Below are positions 26,593 to 35,611 of a stretch of DNA of 35,611 nt, piece by piece (positions within the stretch are counted from its first letter, which is position 1; every line of letters begins with the position of its first letter). Origin of the DNA: Marichromatium bheemlicum (GTDB lineage Bacteria > Pseudomonadota > Gammaproteobacteria > Chromatiales > Chromatiaceae); the NCBI RefSeq assembly GCF_012276755.1, contig NZ_JAAXKX010000029.1:1-35611 (forward strand), in the 5' to 3' direction. The position numbers and the translations under genes were made by a program. The notes under the pieces are model-generated. The model did no database searches. It saw only the letters and a list, made by a program, of their open reading frames with translations, and was not told the origin of the DNA.

Positions 26593-27630
26593 ATGCCAAC
26601 CGCCAAAGGTCGACAGGCCCACGACAACCCCAACGCGGCCGACGACGATGCCTTGGTCTCGGGTTATGAGCGTGACGACGAAGAGGTGATGGAAGAGGGG
26701 GGGGACTCCGACACCGTCGATCAGAACGGCACCGAGGCCGGTGAGCGCGAGGGTGATGAGCCCGCGACCCCGACCACTCGGCTCCCCTCGAGCGAGGCCG
26801 ATTTCGACGCCACCCGGCTCTACCTCAACGAGATCGGTAGCTCCAAGCTGCTCACCGCCGAGGAAGAAGTGTATTACGCGCGCCTGGCCCAGGCCGGCGA
26901 TAATGCCGCGCGGCAGCGGATGATCGTGAGCAACCTGCGGCTGGTGGTGAAGATTGCACGCCGCTATCTCAATCGCGGTCTGCCGCTGCTCGACCTCATC
27001 GAAGAAGGCAACCTCGGGCTGATCCGTGCGGTCGAGAAGTTCGATCCCGAGCGCGGTTTCCGCTTCTCCACCTACGCCACCTGGTGGATCCGCCAGACCA
27101 TCGAGCGGGCGATCATGAACCAGACCCGCACCGTGCGTCTGCCGATCCACGTGGTCAAGGAGATCAACGTCTATCTCAAGGCCGCGCGCCAGCTCGCCCA
27201 GCAGCTCGATCACGAGCCCACCACCGAGGACATTGCCGAGCTGCTCGATCGCCCGATCACCGAGGTCAAGCGGATGCTCGGGCTCAACGAGCGTATCGCC
27301 TCGGTCGACACTCCCTTCAGCAAGGATGCCGACAAGCCCCTCGTCGACATGCTCCAGGACGATGATGCCGACGATCCCACCGAGTGCATCCAGGACAGCG
27401 ATATCCAGACCAACCTCGAACACTGGCTCGGTAAGCTCAACGACAAGCAGCGCGAGGTCGTCGAACGCCGCTTCGGGCTGCACGGCTATGAGCACTCGAC
27501 CCTGGAGAGCGTTGCTCAGGAACTCGGCGTCACCCGCGAGCGGGTCCGCCAGATCCAGATGGACGCGCTGCGGCGGCTGCGTGACATCCTCGAGAAGGAA
27601 GGCTTCTCGGTCGAGGCCTTCTTCAAGTAG
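26593..27630 (+). CDS. rpoS: RNA polymerase sigma factor RpoS
   Basis: Stationary-phase and general stress sigma factor (sigma70 family group 2). From the ATG at 26593, preceded by a GGAGGGAGAGG stretch, the protein is 345 residues; TTG at 26569 or ATG at 26572 are weaker alternatives that touch the nlpD stop. An acidic N-terminus is followed by region 1.2 ([20 protein letters not shown]), region 2 ([37 protein letters not shown] and [19 protein letters not shown]), region 3, and region 4 ([23 protein letters not shown]). In Pseudomonas and E. coli a main promoter of rpoS lies inside nlpD; that was not resolved here. Confidence 0.97.
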   Translation: MPTAKGRQAHDNPNAADDDALVSGYERDDEEVMEEGGDSDTVDQNGTEAGEREGDEPATPTTRLPSSEADFDATRLYLNEIGSSKLLTAEEEVYYARLAQAGDNAARQRMIVSNLRLVVKIARRYLNRGLPLLDLIEEGNLGLIRAVEKFDPERGFRFSTYATWWIRQTIERAIMNQTRTVRLPIHVVKEINVYLKAARQLAQQLDHEPTTEDIAELLDRPITEVKRMLGLNERIASVDTPFSKDADKPLVDMLQDDDADDPTECIQDSDIQTNLEHWLGKLNDKQREVVERRFGLHGYEHSTLESVAQELGVTRERVRQIQMDALRRLRDILEKEGFSVEAFFK

Positions 27631-27844
27631 TGTACGCGTCTGCCTGTTGTCTCCCCGCCTCGTTGGGCTGTCAAAGTCATAGTTGACTGATCGGCTGTGG
27701 GGTTTTGTGTTTGAGACACTGATGTGGAATATTGGCAGCCAGCGAGTCGTGGTCATTGCGTGATCGGGTGGTGACTGCAGCGCACGATGCCGGCGGGATG
27801 TCGCTGATGCCTTTCCGTTCCCGCCCCAGAGTCTCGGTGCCGTC

Positions 27845-28672
27845 ATGGAACAGTGTCCGCAATGTGGAAGCTACAACACCCGTAAGTCGCGCTTGCAGTC
27901 GAGGCGATATGGTCTGCGCTCCTGGTTCCGGTCGTGGTTTCGTTGTTGTGACTGTGGTGCGCGCTTCATCTGTACCGACTACTTCCTGATCCAGCAATGG
28001 TCGATGATCGGGGTCGCCGTGGTGGTGATCGCCGGGGTCGGGGGATGGGCGCTGCTGCATCAGCCCGATGGCGGGCTGGTGGTGAGCGATCCTGCCGAAC
28101 AGGACCCGGTGCTGGCACTGCTGGCGCCACAACCGCCGCTCGTCGCCGAGCGTCTTGCCGAGCCCGAGGTCAGCGCCGCGGCCGAGTCTGGTGACCCCGA
28201 CGCCCAATACCAGCTGGGGTTGGCGATCGTGCAACGTTACTGGGAACGTGGTGAGCAGCGTCGTCTCGGCGAGGCGGCCGACTGGATTCGCAAGGCCGCC
28301 GAGCAGGACCATGTACGCGCCCAGCTGGTGATGGGCGGGCTCTACGAGAAGGGGCGCGGGGTGATTCAGGATTACGAGTCGGCGTTGGCCTGGTATCGGC
28401 GCGCCGCCGCTCAGGGCGACCCCCAGGCGATGGCGCGGCTGGGGCGGATGCTGCGTACCGGACGCGGCGTCGAGAAGAACCTGGTCGAGGCCTACGTCTG
28501 GCTCAATCTGGCCGCCGCCCGTGGTGATCCGCACGCCGAGATCGATCGCGATCGGTTGCGGCGCATGCTCTCGGACAACGAGATCGATCACGCCCAGGAT
28601 CGCTCGCGTCACTTCGACGACGATCTGCCTCGACCGTCCGGTCCGGCACAGCCGCTACCGCTCGGCTTCTAG
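27845..28672 (+). CDS. Zinc-ribbon, membrane-anchored Sel1-repeat protein
   Basis: The 275-residue protein has an N-terminal zinc ribbon (C4-x2-C7 and C34-x2-C37), a membrane helix (about 53-72) and a C-terminal run of three to four Sel1/TPR-like repeats (about 114-245: AQYQLGLAI, ADWIRKAAEQDHVRAQLVMGGLYEKGRG, ALAWYRRAAAQGDPQAMARLGRMLRTGRG, AYVWLNLAAARGDP). Sel1 repeats are protein-interaction scaffolds. The tail is acidic then Pro-rich. The RBS is weak. It is not placed in a known pathway; it lies between rpoS and the cbb3 cluster, 214 bases after rpoS. Confidence 0.85.
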   Translation: MEQCPQCGSYNTRKSRLQSRRYGLRSWFRSWFRCCDCGARFICTDYFLIQQWSMIGVAVVVIAGVGGWALLHQPDGGLVVSDPAEQDPVLALLAPQPPLVAERLAEPEVSAAAESGDPDAQYQLGLAIVQRYWERGEQRRLGEAADWIRKAAEQDHVRAQLVMGGLYEKGRGVIQDYESALAWYRRAAAQGDPQAMARLGRMLRTGRGVEKNLVEAYVWLNLAAARGDPHAEIDRDRLRRMLSDNEIDHAQDRSRHFDDDLPRPSGPAQPLPLGF

Positions 28673-29089
28673 TCCTCCCGGCGCGCCTGGTCGGTGCGTC
28701 GTGCCGACGAGCGGTGGCGCCAGGCCACCGCGACCGCCTTGAGTGTCCCCCCGAGGGGACGCAATTCCCCCATTGATGACCGCCCGCCGTGGTGTCGGCG
28801 CGATCGGTGCGTTCTGGGTGATGTCGACGAATGCGCACCATAGGCAAGGGCGTTGTACGAGCCGGCTGGCATTACCCGACCTTTTTGGTTGACTTTTGGT
28901 CGTGGTTCCAGTGTCATCGGCATGGCGGTGTCGGCAGCGGACGCAGCGGAGGCGTCGGCCCGGCGGCTGCGTCGGGGTGGACCGGGGATCGCCCGGGCGC
29001 CCGCTTAGGGTGGTGCGCCCGCGCACCTCGGGGACCGTCGGGGATGCGGCGCCTCCCCGTCATCCAACGTCGTTTCCAGAGGAGCCGTT
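28673..29089 (+). promoter_or_regulatory. 417-base intergenic region upstream of ccoN with a possible promoter
   Basis: No gene is credible here. A stem GTCCCC/GGGGAC with a 4-base loop lies at 28745-28760. TTGACT (28889-28894) and TGTCAT (28912-28917) are 17 bases apart, a modest sigma70-like match that would leave a leader of about 165 bases before ccoN. I looked for TTGAT-N4-ATCAA and saw no good match, which is notable because cco operons are often under FNR/ANR control and fnr is in this window. Confidence 0.4.
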
Positions 29090-30523
29090 ATGGATGCCAA
29101 TCTGGAGCAGAAATACGACCTCGATGTCGTCCGCTGGTTCACGGTCATGGCCGTGGTCTATCTGGTCGTCGGCGCCGCCGTCGGGGTCTATATCGCCTCC
29201 GAGCTTGCCTGGCCGGCGCTGAACTTCGACTCCCCCTATCTCTCCTTCGGGCGGTTGCGTCCGCTCCACACCAACGCCGTCATCTTCGCCTTCGGCGGCT
29301 GTACCCTGATGGCCACCGCCTTCTATACCGTGCAGCGCACCTGCGGGGTGCGGTTGTGGAGTCCGCGGCTGGCGCGCTTCACCTTCTGGGGTTGGAACCT
29401 GGTGATCCTGCTGGCGGTGATCACCCTGCCGCTGGGACTGACCCAGTCGAAGGAGTACGCCGAGCTGGAGTGGCCGATCGACATCCTCATCGCGGTGGTG
29501 TGGCTGGCCTTCACCATCAACTTCATCATGACCATCGCCCGGCGCAAGACCTCGCACATCTATGTGTCGAACTGGTTCTTCCTCGGCATGATGGTGATGA
29601 TCGTCTATCTCCACGTCGTCAACAGCCTCGCCATCCCGGTCGGGCTGTTCAAGTCCTACTCCATCTTCTCCGGGGTGCAGGATGCGATGATCCAGTGGTG
29701 GTGGGGGCACAACGCCGTCGGCTTCTATCTCACCGCCGGCTTCCTCGGCATCATGTATTACTTCGTACCCAAGCAGGCCGGTCGTCCGGTCTACTCCTAC
29801 CGCCTCTCGGTGATCCACTTCTGGTCGCTGATGTTTGGCTACGTCTGGCTCGGTGCCCACCACCTGCAGTACACCGCGCTGCCCGACTGGACCGGCTCGC
29901 TCGGCGCGGCGGTCTCGATCGCCATGATCATCCCCTCCTGGGGCGGGGCGGTGAACGGCATGATGACCCTCTCCGGGGCCTGGGACCGGTTGCGCACCGA
30001 CTATGTGCTGCGCTTCCTGATCATCGCCCTGGCCTTCTACGCGATGTCGACCTTCGAGGGGCCGGTGATGTCGCTGAAGACCGTCAACGCGCTCTCGCAC
30101 TACACCGACTGGACCATCGGGCACGTCCACTCCGGGGCGCTCGGCTGGGTCGCGGGCATCTCCATCGGCGCCATCTACCACCTGATGACCCGGCTCTATC
30201 ACACCGAGATGTACTCGGTGCGGCTGATCAACCTGCACTTCTGGACTGCCACCATCGGCACCGTGATCTATATCGTCGCGATGTGGGTCTCGGGGATCAT
30301 GCAGGGGTTGATGTGGCGCGCCTATGACGAGTACGGGACCCTCGCCTACACCTTCGTCGAGTCGGTCGACGCCATGCATCCCTACTACGCGATGCGCGCC
30401 ACCGGCGGCATGATCTTCCTGTTCGGTGCCGTGATCATGCTGTTCAACGTGCTGATGACCGTGCGCAAGTCGCTCGCCGAGGGCAGTCTCGATCGTGCCC
30501 GCGCGCTGCCGGCGCCGGCCTGA
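29090..30523 (+). CDS. ccoN: cbb3-type cytochrome c oxidase subunit I
   Basis: Catalytic subunit of the high-affinity haem-copper oxidase that reduces oxygen to water at low oxygen tension. The 477-residue protein has about 12 membrane helices. Counting residues gives His60 (low-spin haem b), His207, His257 and His258 (CuB), Tyr251 (the tyrosine that in C-type oxidases is crosslinked to a CuB histidine), and His345/His347 in GHVHSG (haem ligands), the numbering known for Pseudomonas stutzeri CcoN. AGAGGAG precedes the ATG. It is first of ccoNOQP-ccoG-fixH-ccoI. Confidence 0.98.
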   Translation: MDANLEQKYDLDVVRWFTVMAVVYLVVGAAVGVYIASELAWPALNFDSPYLSFGRLRPLHTNAVIFAFGGCTLMATAFYTVQRTCGVRLWSPRLARFTFWGWNLVILLAVITLPLGLTQSKEYAELEWPIDILIAVVWLAFTINFIMTIARRKTSHIYVSNWFFLGMMVMIVYLHVVNSLAIPVGLFKSYSIFSGVQDAMIQWWWGHNAVGFYLTAGFLGIMYYFVPKQAGRPVYSYRLSVIHFWSLMFGYVWLGAHHLQYTALPDWTGSLGAAVSIAMIIPSWGGAVNGMMTLSGAWDRLRTDYVLRFLIIALAFYAMSTFEGPVMSLKTVNALSHYTDWTIGHVHSGALGWVAGISIGAIYHLMTRLYHTEMYSVRLINLHFWTATIGTVIYIVAMWVSGIMQGLMWRAYDEYGTLAYTFVESVDAMHPYYAMRATGGMIFLFGAVIMLFNVLMTVRKSLAEGSLDRARALPAPA

Positions 30524-30537
30524 ACCGGAGTTCTCCC

Positions 30538-31284
30538 ATGAGCAGGCAGAAGACCAAGCCGAAGGGCTTCCAGGAGTGGATGGAAGTCAATATCTGGGGG
30601 CTGCTGATCGTGCTCGCCCTGGTGCTGTCGGTCGGCGGGCTGGTGGAGATCGTGCCGCTGTTCTACATGAAGAACACCATGGAGCACACGCGTTTCCCCG
30701 AGATCGTCTGGGCCAAGGCCGGCGAGGCCCCGATCGTCACCGTCGACGAGAACGGGCGCGAGCAGTGGAACTGGACCGCGGGCGAGGGGGTGCGTCCCTA
30801 CACCCCGCTGGAACTGGTCGGGCGTGATATCTACCAGCGCGAGGGCTGCTACACCTGTCACTCGCAGATGGTGCGCCCCTTTCGCGATGAGAAGGAGCGC
30901 TACGGCCACTATTCGCTCGCCTCCGAGTCGATGTTCGACCATCCCTTCCAGTGGGGCTCCAAGCGCACCGGGCCGGACCTGGCGCGGGTCGGCGGCAAGT
31001 ACTCCGACGCCTGGCACCGTCAGCACCTGCGCGACCCGCGTGCGGTGGTGCCCGAGTCGGTGATGCCCGGTTATCCCTGGCTCGACACCGCCTACCCCAG
31101 CGGTTGGCGGATCCAGTGGCACATGCGCGGGCTGCGCTCGCTCGGGGTGCCCTACACCGAGGCCGACATCGAGGCCGCCCCGGCGCTGCTCGAGGGCAAG
31201 ACCGAGATGGACGCCCTGGTGGCCTATCTGCAGGTGCTCGGCACCATGGTCGCACTCGACGAGGCCAAGACCTACCGTGAATAG
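30538..31284 (+). CDS. ccoO: cbb3-type cytochrome c oxidase subunit II (mono-haem)
   Basis: Membrane-anchored cytochrome c subunit passing electrons toward CcoN. The 248-residue protein has an N-terminal helix (about 20-42) and one CxxCH haem site, CYTCH (104-108), followed by [10 protein letters not shown] as in all CcoO. Later blocks [36 protein letters not shown] and [15 protein letters not shown] are conserved. GGAG precedes the ATG; the stop overlaps ccoQ by 8 bases. Confidence 0.97.
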   Translation: MSRQKTKPKGFQEWMEVNIWGLLIVLALVLSVGGLVEIVPLFYMKNTMEHTRFPEIVWAKAGEAPIVTVDENGREQWNWTAGEGVRPYTPLELVGRDIYQREGCYTCHSQMVRPFRDEKERYGHYSLASESMFDHPFQWGSKRTGPDLARVGGKYSDAWHRQHLRDPRAVVPESVMPGYPWLDTAYPSGWRIQWHMRGLRSLGVPYTEADIEAAPALLEGKTEMDALVAYLQVLGTMVALDEAKTYRE

Positions 31285-31495
31285 CCTCAGCGATTACTTC
31301 CACACCGACTGGCAGGCGATGACGGTCAACGACTGGATCGGCACCATCCTCACCGTGGTGATCTTTGTGCTGATGGTGGCGGCCTACTTCCTGGTCTTCC
31401 GCCCGAAGAACCGCGACCGTCTCGAGTCCATGAAGCACATCCCCTTCGATGACGACGACGACGAAGGCACGGGAGCGCGCGATGGCCGACCATAA
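31277..31495 (+). CDS. ccoQ: cbb3-type oxidase small subunit (CcoQ)
   Basis: Small one-helix subunit thought to stabilise the oxidase. The 72-residue product starts at GTG 31277, has a membrane segment (about 21-42) followed by [10 protein letters not shown], typical of CcoQ, and an acidic Asp-rich C-terminus (DDDDDEG). It overlaps ccoO by 8 bases and ccoP by 14. Confidence 0.93.
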   Translation: MNSLSDYFHTDWQAMTVNDWIGTILTVVIFVLMVAAYFLVFRPKNRDRLESMKHIPFDDDDDEGTGARDGRP

Positions 31496-32396
31496 CCCCT
31501 TCCCCGGCGAGAACAATACCGGTCACATCTGGGACAGCGACCTGCGCGAGCTGCAGAACCCGCCGCCGCGCTGGTGGATGATCGGCTTCTGGACCTCGAT
31601 CCTGTGGGTGGTCGGCTACACCATCCTCTATCCGAGTTGGCCGGTGGGCGAGGAGGCCACCCCCGGCATCCTCGGCTGGACCCAGATCGAGGAGTACGAG
31701 CGCGGGGTGGCGCAGATCGAGGCGCGGCGCGCCGAGTTCGAGTCGCGCATCGGCGCGCTCGGGGTCGAGGAGATTCTCGCCGACCCCGGGCTCACCCAGT
31801 ACACCCTGGCCTCGGCCAAGGTGCTGTTCGGCGACAACTGCGCCGCCTGTCACGGCAGTGGCGGTCAGGGCAACCCCGGCTATCCGGTGCTCGCCGACGA
31901 CGACTGGCTCTATGGCGGCAGCACCGCCAAGCTCACCGAGACCATCACCCAGGGGCGCAAGGGCAACATGGTGGCGCACCAGGACATCCTCAGCGCCGAG
32001 GAGGTCGACACCCTGGCGCGCTGGACGGTCGAGATGAGTCAGGGCGAGCCGGGCAGCGAGGCCGGTTGGCAGCTGTTCTCGACCAAGGGCTGCAGCGGCT
32101 GTCATGGTCCGACGGCCAACGGCGTGCTCGCCGAGCTGCCCGGCGGCGAGGTGATCACCGTCGGCGCGGCCGATCTCACCGACCGCATCTGGCGCTTCGA
32201 GCCCGGCGGTTACGAGAGCGCGCGCCACACCATCCTCTACGGCGTCAACCAGTCCGGGGTGGAGCAGACCCGCGAGGCGGTGATGCCCGCCTTCGGCCCG
32301 ACCGCGCGGGTCGAGGACGTCGAGATCCGCCGTCTCGATCCCCAGGAGATCAAGAAGCTGGTGGTCTACGTGCACCTGCTCGGCGGTGGTCTCTGA
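31482..32396 (+). CDS. ccoP: cbb3-type cytochrome c oxidase subunit III (di-haem)
   Basis: Di-haem cytochrome c subunit, electron entry point of the oxidase. From the ATG at 31482 (GGGAG about 7 bases upstream) the protein is 304 residues. It begins with the usual GHIWDSDLRELQNPPPRWW, has one membrane helix (about 31-52), then two haem-binding sites, CAACH (120-124) and CSGCH (204-208), each with the expected conserved surroundings (NPGYPVLADDDWLYGG, QGRKGNMVAH). Confidence 0.97.
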   Translation: MADHNPFPGENNTGHIWDSDLRELQNPPPRWWMIGFWTSILWVVGYTILYPSWPVGEEATPGILGWTQIEEYERGVAQIEARRAEFESRIGALGVEEILADPGLTQYTLASAKVLFGDNCAACHGSGGQGNPGYPVLADDDWLYGGSTAKLTETITQGRKGNMVAHQDILSAEEVDTLARWTVEMSQGEPGSEAGWQLFSTKGCSGCHGPTANGVLAELPGGEVITVGAADLTDRIWRFEPGGYESARHTILYGVNQSGVEQTREAVMPAFGPTARVEDVEIRRLDPQEIKKLVVYVHLLGGGL

Positions 32397-32531
32397 GACG
32401 CCGGTGCTTGGTCACGGGGCGTCGTGCCCCAATGCTCTGACGGGTACGCTGCCCCTGACCGCCGAGTCGCGGGGCGTCAACCGGGGCCGGTCGTGCCCCG
32501 TCGCAGCGGGGTCTCGCCCCGAGGGATGTCG

Positions 32532-33950
32532 ATGAGTAGCCGAGATCGCGCCACCGAGGTCGAGGGGCTGTACGCCGAGGCCGCGCAGTGGCATGTCAAC
32601 GCCGGCGGCGAGACCATCCACGCCAAGCGGCTGTCGGGCCGCTGGCGCACCTTCAAGTGGCTCACCGCCTCGGTCTGGCTGGTGTTCTTCCTCGGTCCCT
32701 ATCTGCGCTGGGACGGTCGTCAGGCGGTGCTCTTCGACATCCCTAACCGTCAGTACCACCTGTTCGGCGCCACCGTGCTGCCGCAGGACTTCTGGATGCT
32801 CTCGCTGCTGCTGCTGTTCTTCGCCATCCTGCTGGCGGTGGTGACGGCGGTGGTGGGACGCGCCTGGTGCGGGTACTTCTGCTTCCAGACGGTGTGGACC
32901 GATGTCTTCACCTGGATCGAGGAACGCCTCGAAGGCCCGCCGGCGGCGCGCCGTCGGCTCGACCAGGCGCCGTTTGCCACCAGGTTGCGGGCGCGCCTGC
33001 CCAAGCACCTGCTGTGGCTGGTGATCGGCTGGTTCACCGGGTTCAGCTTCGTCGCCTGGTTCGTCGATGCGCCGACGCTGTGGCGGACCTTCTTCACCGG
33101 CGAGGCCGGGGTTGCGGCCTATGTCACCGTGGCCCTGTTCACCGCCGGCACCTATGTGCTCGCCGGCTTCCTGCGCGAGCAGACCTGCTTCTGGCTCTGT
33201 CCCTATGCGCGGATCCAGGGGGTGATGCTCGATCCCACCACCCTGGTGCCGGCCTATGACACCGGGCGTGGCGAGCCGCGCGGACGGCTGCGGCGGGGCG
33301 GCGAGGCCGCCGCCGGGCAGGGCGACTGCATCGACTGCAACCAGTGCGTCGCGGTCTGCCCCACCGGGGTCGACATCCGCCAGGGGCAGCAGGAGGGCTG
33401 CATCACCTGCGCGCTGTGCATCGACGCCTGCGATCAGGTGATGGACAAGGTCGGCAAGGCGCGCGGACTGATCCGCTACGCCTCGCTCGACGAACTCGAG
33501 GGACGACCGACCCGGCCCTTGGTGCTACGCCCGCGGGTCTGGCTCTATGGCGGCATCCTCACCCTGGCGCTCGCCGGGATCGTCTACGGCCTGGCCTCGC
33601 TCGCCGCGCTCGATCTCAAGGTGCTGCACGAGCGCGCGCCGCTGTTCGTGCGCCTGAGCGACGGTTCGATCCAGAACCGCTATACCCTCAAACTGCTCAA
33701 CAAGACCCCGGAGCCGCTCGCCGTCGAGATCCGGGTGAGCGGACCGCCCGGGCTCGAGGTGAGCGGGCTGGAGCGGCCGATCCAGGCCGCCGCCGGGGTG
33801 GTGACCCCGGCGCTGGTGTTCGTGCGGGTGCCGGAGTCGGCGCTCGCCGCCGAGCAGCAGCCGGTGGTCTTCCATGCCGAGGCGCGCCGTGGCGACGGCC
33901 AGCGGCTCGACACCGCGCGCGAGAGCGTGTTCATCGCCCCCGCGCCCTGA
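32532..33950 (+). CDS. ccoG: Cytochrome c oxidase accessory ferredoxin-like protein CcoG
   Basis: Polyferredoxin of the CcoG/RdxA/FixG family needed for copper reduction during cbb3 assembly. The ATG at 32532 (GAGGG 6 bases upstream) gives 472 residues; the frame is open from 32424 but the earlier part lacks similarity. Several membrane helices (about 44-60, 86-108, 158-180, 195-213, 334-356) surround GRAWCGYFCFQTVWTD and FWLCPYARIQGVM. Two 4Fe-4S motifs have Cys266, 269, 272, 276 and Cys290, 293, 296, 300. A C-terminal immunoglobulin-like periplasmic domain follows. The 135 bases between ccoP and ccoG contain several GGGGC/GCCCC stems that might tune expression. Confidence 0.96.
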   Translation: MSSRDRATEVEGLYAEAAQWHVNAGGETIHAKRLSGRWRTFKWLTASVWLVFFLGPYLRWDGRQAVLFDIPNRQYHLFGATVLPQDFWMLSLLLLFFAILLAVVTAVVGRAWCGYFCFQTVWTDVFTWIEERLEGPPAARRRLDQAPFATRLRARLPKHLLWLVIGWFTGFSFVAWFVDAPTLWRTFFTGEAGVAAYVTVALFTAGTYVLAGFLREQTCFWLCPYARIQGVMLDPTTLVPAYDTGRGEPRGRLRRGGEAAAGQGDCIDCNQCVAVCPTGVDIRQGQQEGCITCALCIDACDQVMDKVGKARGLIRYASLDELEGRPTRPLVLRPRVWLYGGILTLALAGIVYGLASLAALDLKVLHERAPLFVRLSDGSIQNRYTLKLLNKTPEPLAVEIRVSGPPGLEVSGLERPIQAAAGVVTPALVFVRVPESALAAEQQPVVFHAEARRGDGQRLDTARESVFIAPAP

Positions 33951-33989
33951 GTCGCCGTGCCCGCCCCGACGGGCGCGGAGGAGGTCAAG

Positions 33990-34508
33990 ATGCAGATACA
34001 GTCGGGCGCCGTCCATTCGGCGCAACCCCTCCCGGCCTGGCGCAGCCCCTGGGTGATCGCCTGGGTCGGGCTGATCGTGGTGGTGTTGCTGGTCAACCTG
34101 CTGATGGTCTATCTCGCCGTTGCCACCAACCCCGGTCTGGTCAACGCCGATTACTACGAGCGCGGCCAGGACTACGAGCGCACCCTGGTCTCGCGTCGCG
34201 CGCGCGATCCGGGGTGGGTGATGCAGGCCGACATCCCGCCGCTGCAGCCGGGGCGCGTCGAGGCGATCCGGCTGTTCCTGGTCGATCGCGCCGGCCAGCC
34301 GGTCGAGGCCGACGCCGTCACCCTCCACGCCTATCGCCCGGCCGACGCCGCGCGCGACTTCAGCGTGCCGATGCGACGCGAGGGTGCGGGGCGCTATGTC
34401 GCCGAGGTCGCCTTCCCGCTGCCCGGGGTCTGGGACACCCTGATCGCCGTGGGTCACGGCGAGGACGAGTACAGTCTCGACCAGCGTCTCGAGGTCGGCA
34501 CGCGCTGA
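33990..34508 (+). CDS. fixH: FixH family cbb3 assembly protein
   Basis: FixH (CcoH-like) proteins help insert copper and stabilise cbb3 oxidase. The ATG at 33990, with GGAGG 7 bases upstream, gives 172 residues: one membrane helix (about 21-44, PWVIAWVGLIVVVLLVNLLM), then NADYYERGQDYERTL, characteristic of FixH, and a small beta-rich periplasmic domain ending with GVWDTLIAVGHGEDEYSLDQRLEV. It lies between ccoG and ccoI, the usual place. Confidence 0.93.
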   Translation: MQIQSGAVHSAQPLPAWRSPWVIAWVGLIVVVLLVNLLMVYLAVATNPGLVNADYYERGQDYERTLVSRRARDPGWVMQADIPPLQPGRVEAIRLFLVDRAGQPVEADAVTLHAYRPADAARDFSVPMRREGAGRYVAEVAFPLPGVWDTLIAVGHGEDEYSLDQRLEVGTR

Positions 34509-34518
34509 GACCACCGCG

Positions 34519-35611
34519 ATGGACGCGATCATCGAGGAGCATGCGCCGGCGACCGGGGGGGCGCCCGCGCGCTGTCATCACTGCGGCCTGCCGATCGGGC
34601 CCGGCGGTGGCGAGCGGGCACTGATCGCCGGGGTCGAGCGCCGCTTCTGTTGCAGCGGCTGCAAGGGGGTGTGCGAGGCGATCCACGCCGCCGGACTCGA
34701 GGGCTTCTATCGCCGCACCGGCGCCGACGAGCTGCTGGCGCCGCCGCCCGAGCCGCCACGCGACCTCGAGCACTATGATCTCGACGCGGTGCAGCAGGCC
34801 TTCACCGACACCAGCGCGCGCTGCCGCGACATCCAGCTCCAGGTCGAGGGCATCCACTGCGCCGCCTGCGTGTGGCTGATCGAGAACGGGCTGCAGTCGC
34901 TGCCCGGGGTCGAGGAGGCGCGGGTCAACCTCACCGGACGACGGTTGCGGTTGCGCTGGGACAGCGAGCGGCTGCGGCTGTCGCGGGTGCTCGCGCGACT
35001 CGCCGCGCTCGGCTATGCCGCCGTCCCCTTCGACCCGGAGGCCGCCGAGGGCGCGCTGGCGCGCGAAAACCGCGACCTGCTGTTTCGTCTCGCCTGGGCC
35101 GGGTTCGCGATGATGAACCTGCTGTGGATCTCGATCGCGCTCTACAGCGGCGCCGATCAGGGCGAGTTCCGCGGGCTCTTCCACTGGCTCGGCTTCGCCC
35201 TGGCCACCCCGACCCTGCTCTATTCGGGCGCGCCCTTCTTCCGTGGCGCCTGGGCCGGACTGCGTCACGCCCGACTGGGCATGGACCTGCCGATCGCCAT
35301 TGGGGTCAGTGTCACCTACGGCTATTCGCTCGCCGTCACCCTGGGGCTCGGCGAGCAGGGGCACGTCTACTGGGACACCGTGGTCAACTTCCTCTTCGTG
35401 ATCCTGCTCGGGCGCTATCTCGAGGCGATCTCGCGACGACGCGCGGTGGCCTCGACCCAGCGTCTGTTCGACCTCCAGCCCCGGGTGGCGACGGTGCTCG
35501 ACGCGCACGGCGAGGCGCGTCCGGTTGCGGTGCGCGCGATCACCCCGGGGATGACGGTGCTGGTGCGTCCCGGCGAGCGCATCGCCGTCGACGGGGAGGT
35601 CATCGCCGGCG
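34519..35611 (+). CDS. ccoI: Copper-translocating P-type ATPase CcoI (partial, runs off the window)
   Basis: P1B-type ATPase supplying copper to the cbb3 oxidase. The frame opens at ATG 34519 and runs to the window end (364 codons, C-terminus missing). An N-terminal cysteine-rich segment typical of CcoI/FixI (CHHC at 19-22, then C44, C45, C48, C52) is followed by a heavy-metal-associated domain with GIHCAAC (CxxC 114-117) and the first four membrane helices (LAWAGFAMMNLLWISIALY and on, about 190-305). The visible part ends in the actuator domain (VRPGERIAVDGEV). The catalytic DKTGT lies beyond the window. Confidence 0.96.
   Translation, partial: MDAIIEEHAPATGGAPARCHHCGLPIGPGGGERALIAGVERRFCCSGCKGVCEAIHAAGLEGFYRRTGADELLAPPPEPPRDLEHYDLDAVQQAFTDTSARCRDIQLQVEGIHCAACVWLIENGLQSLPGVEEARVNLTGRRLRLRWDSERLRLSRVLARLAALGYAAVPFDPEAAEGALARENRDLLFRLAWAGFAMMNLLWISIALYSGADQGEFRGLFHWLGFALATPTLLYSGAPFFRGAWAGLRHARLGMDLPIAIGVSVTYGYSLAVTLGLGEQGHVYWDTVVNFLFVILLGRYLEAISRRRAVASTQRLFDLQPRVATVLDAHGEARPVAVRAITPGMTVLVRPGERIAVDGEVIAG

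Noticed and set aside
27669-27686. GTCAA/TTGAC inverted repeat downstream of rpoS
   Set aside because: The stem is short and AT-containing with no T-run, so it is not supported as a terminator or a binding site.
28669-28923. Minus-strand frame of 84 codons in the ccoN leader region
   Set aside because: No ribosome binding site, no recognisable domain, and it overlaps the end of the Sel1 gene.

Overview
The window comes from a GC-rich gammaproteobacterium, most likely a purple sulfur bacterium of the Chromatiaceae. The lineage call rests on a sulfur-globule envelope protein gene (1381-1815), on the order pyrG-kdsA-eno-ftsB-ispD-ispF-truD and surE-nlpD-rpoS typical of gammaproteobacteria, and on a cbb3 oxidase cluster. 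Genus-level placement (Allochromatium/Marichromatium-like) is only a guess.

Layout. 1-411 is repeat-rich DNA downstream of fnr. An Fnr regulator (minus, with a perfect FNR box upstream) and a sulfur globule protein (minus, with its own promoter and terminator) follow. From 2070 to 8582 a dense plus-strand housekeeping run encodes CTP synthase, KDO-8-P synthase, enolase, the divisome protein FtsB, two MEP-pathway enzymes (IspD, IspF) and tRNA pseudouridine synthase TruD. From 8686 to 12980 comes a tightly overlapped plus-strand group: CbiM and CbiQ, parts of an ECF cobalt/nickel importer with no ATPase gene beside them, running into an Mla-type lipid transporter (STAS-fused permease, ATPase, MCE protein). 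A membrane-anchored protein of unknown function (13089-13595) ends exactly where repeat island 1 begins (to about 14302).

On the minus strand, 17508-14436 is an iron-uptake operon feoA-feoA-feoB-feoC, with a promoter flanked by two Fur-like sites and a strong terminator. Upstream lie a DUF2177 membrane protein, an alpha/beta hydrolase and ribF (minus), then repeat island 2 (about 20108-21154), then murJ (minus). rpsT (plus, TTG start) is divergent from murJ and shares a bidirectional terminator with lgt (minus); smrB (minus) follows. The plus strand resumes with surE-nlpD-rpoS, a zinc-ribbon/Sel1 membrane protein, and ccoN-ccoO-ccoQ-ccoP-ccoG-fixH-ccoI, the last cut by the window end.

How it fits together: Fnr, the cbb3 oxidase and its copper-assembly factors, Feo iron uptake and sulfur globules suit a microaerobic/anaerobic sulfur oxidiser. 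The truD-surE junction that is contiguous in Pseudomonas is opened here by about 16 kb of genes, and pcm is absent. I found no phage, IS transposase, CRISPR array, tRNA or rRNA gene, and no convincing new multi-gene system. The most unusual material is the non-coding repeats: two composite islands built from the same modules (7-bp tandem arrays, a GAACCGCAAAGGCGC core, inverted terminal copies), one with four 130-bp units each carrying a 17-bp hairpin stem, plus a C-run/G-run hairpin shared between distant sites. All coordinates and motifs were read by eye; no database search was run.
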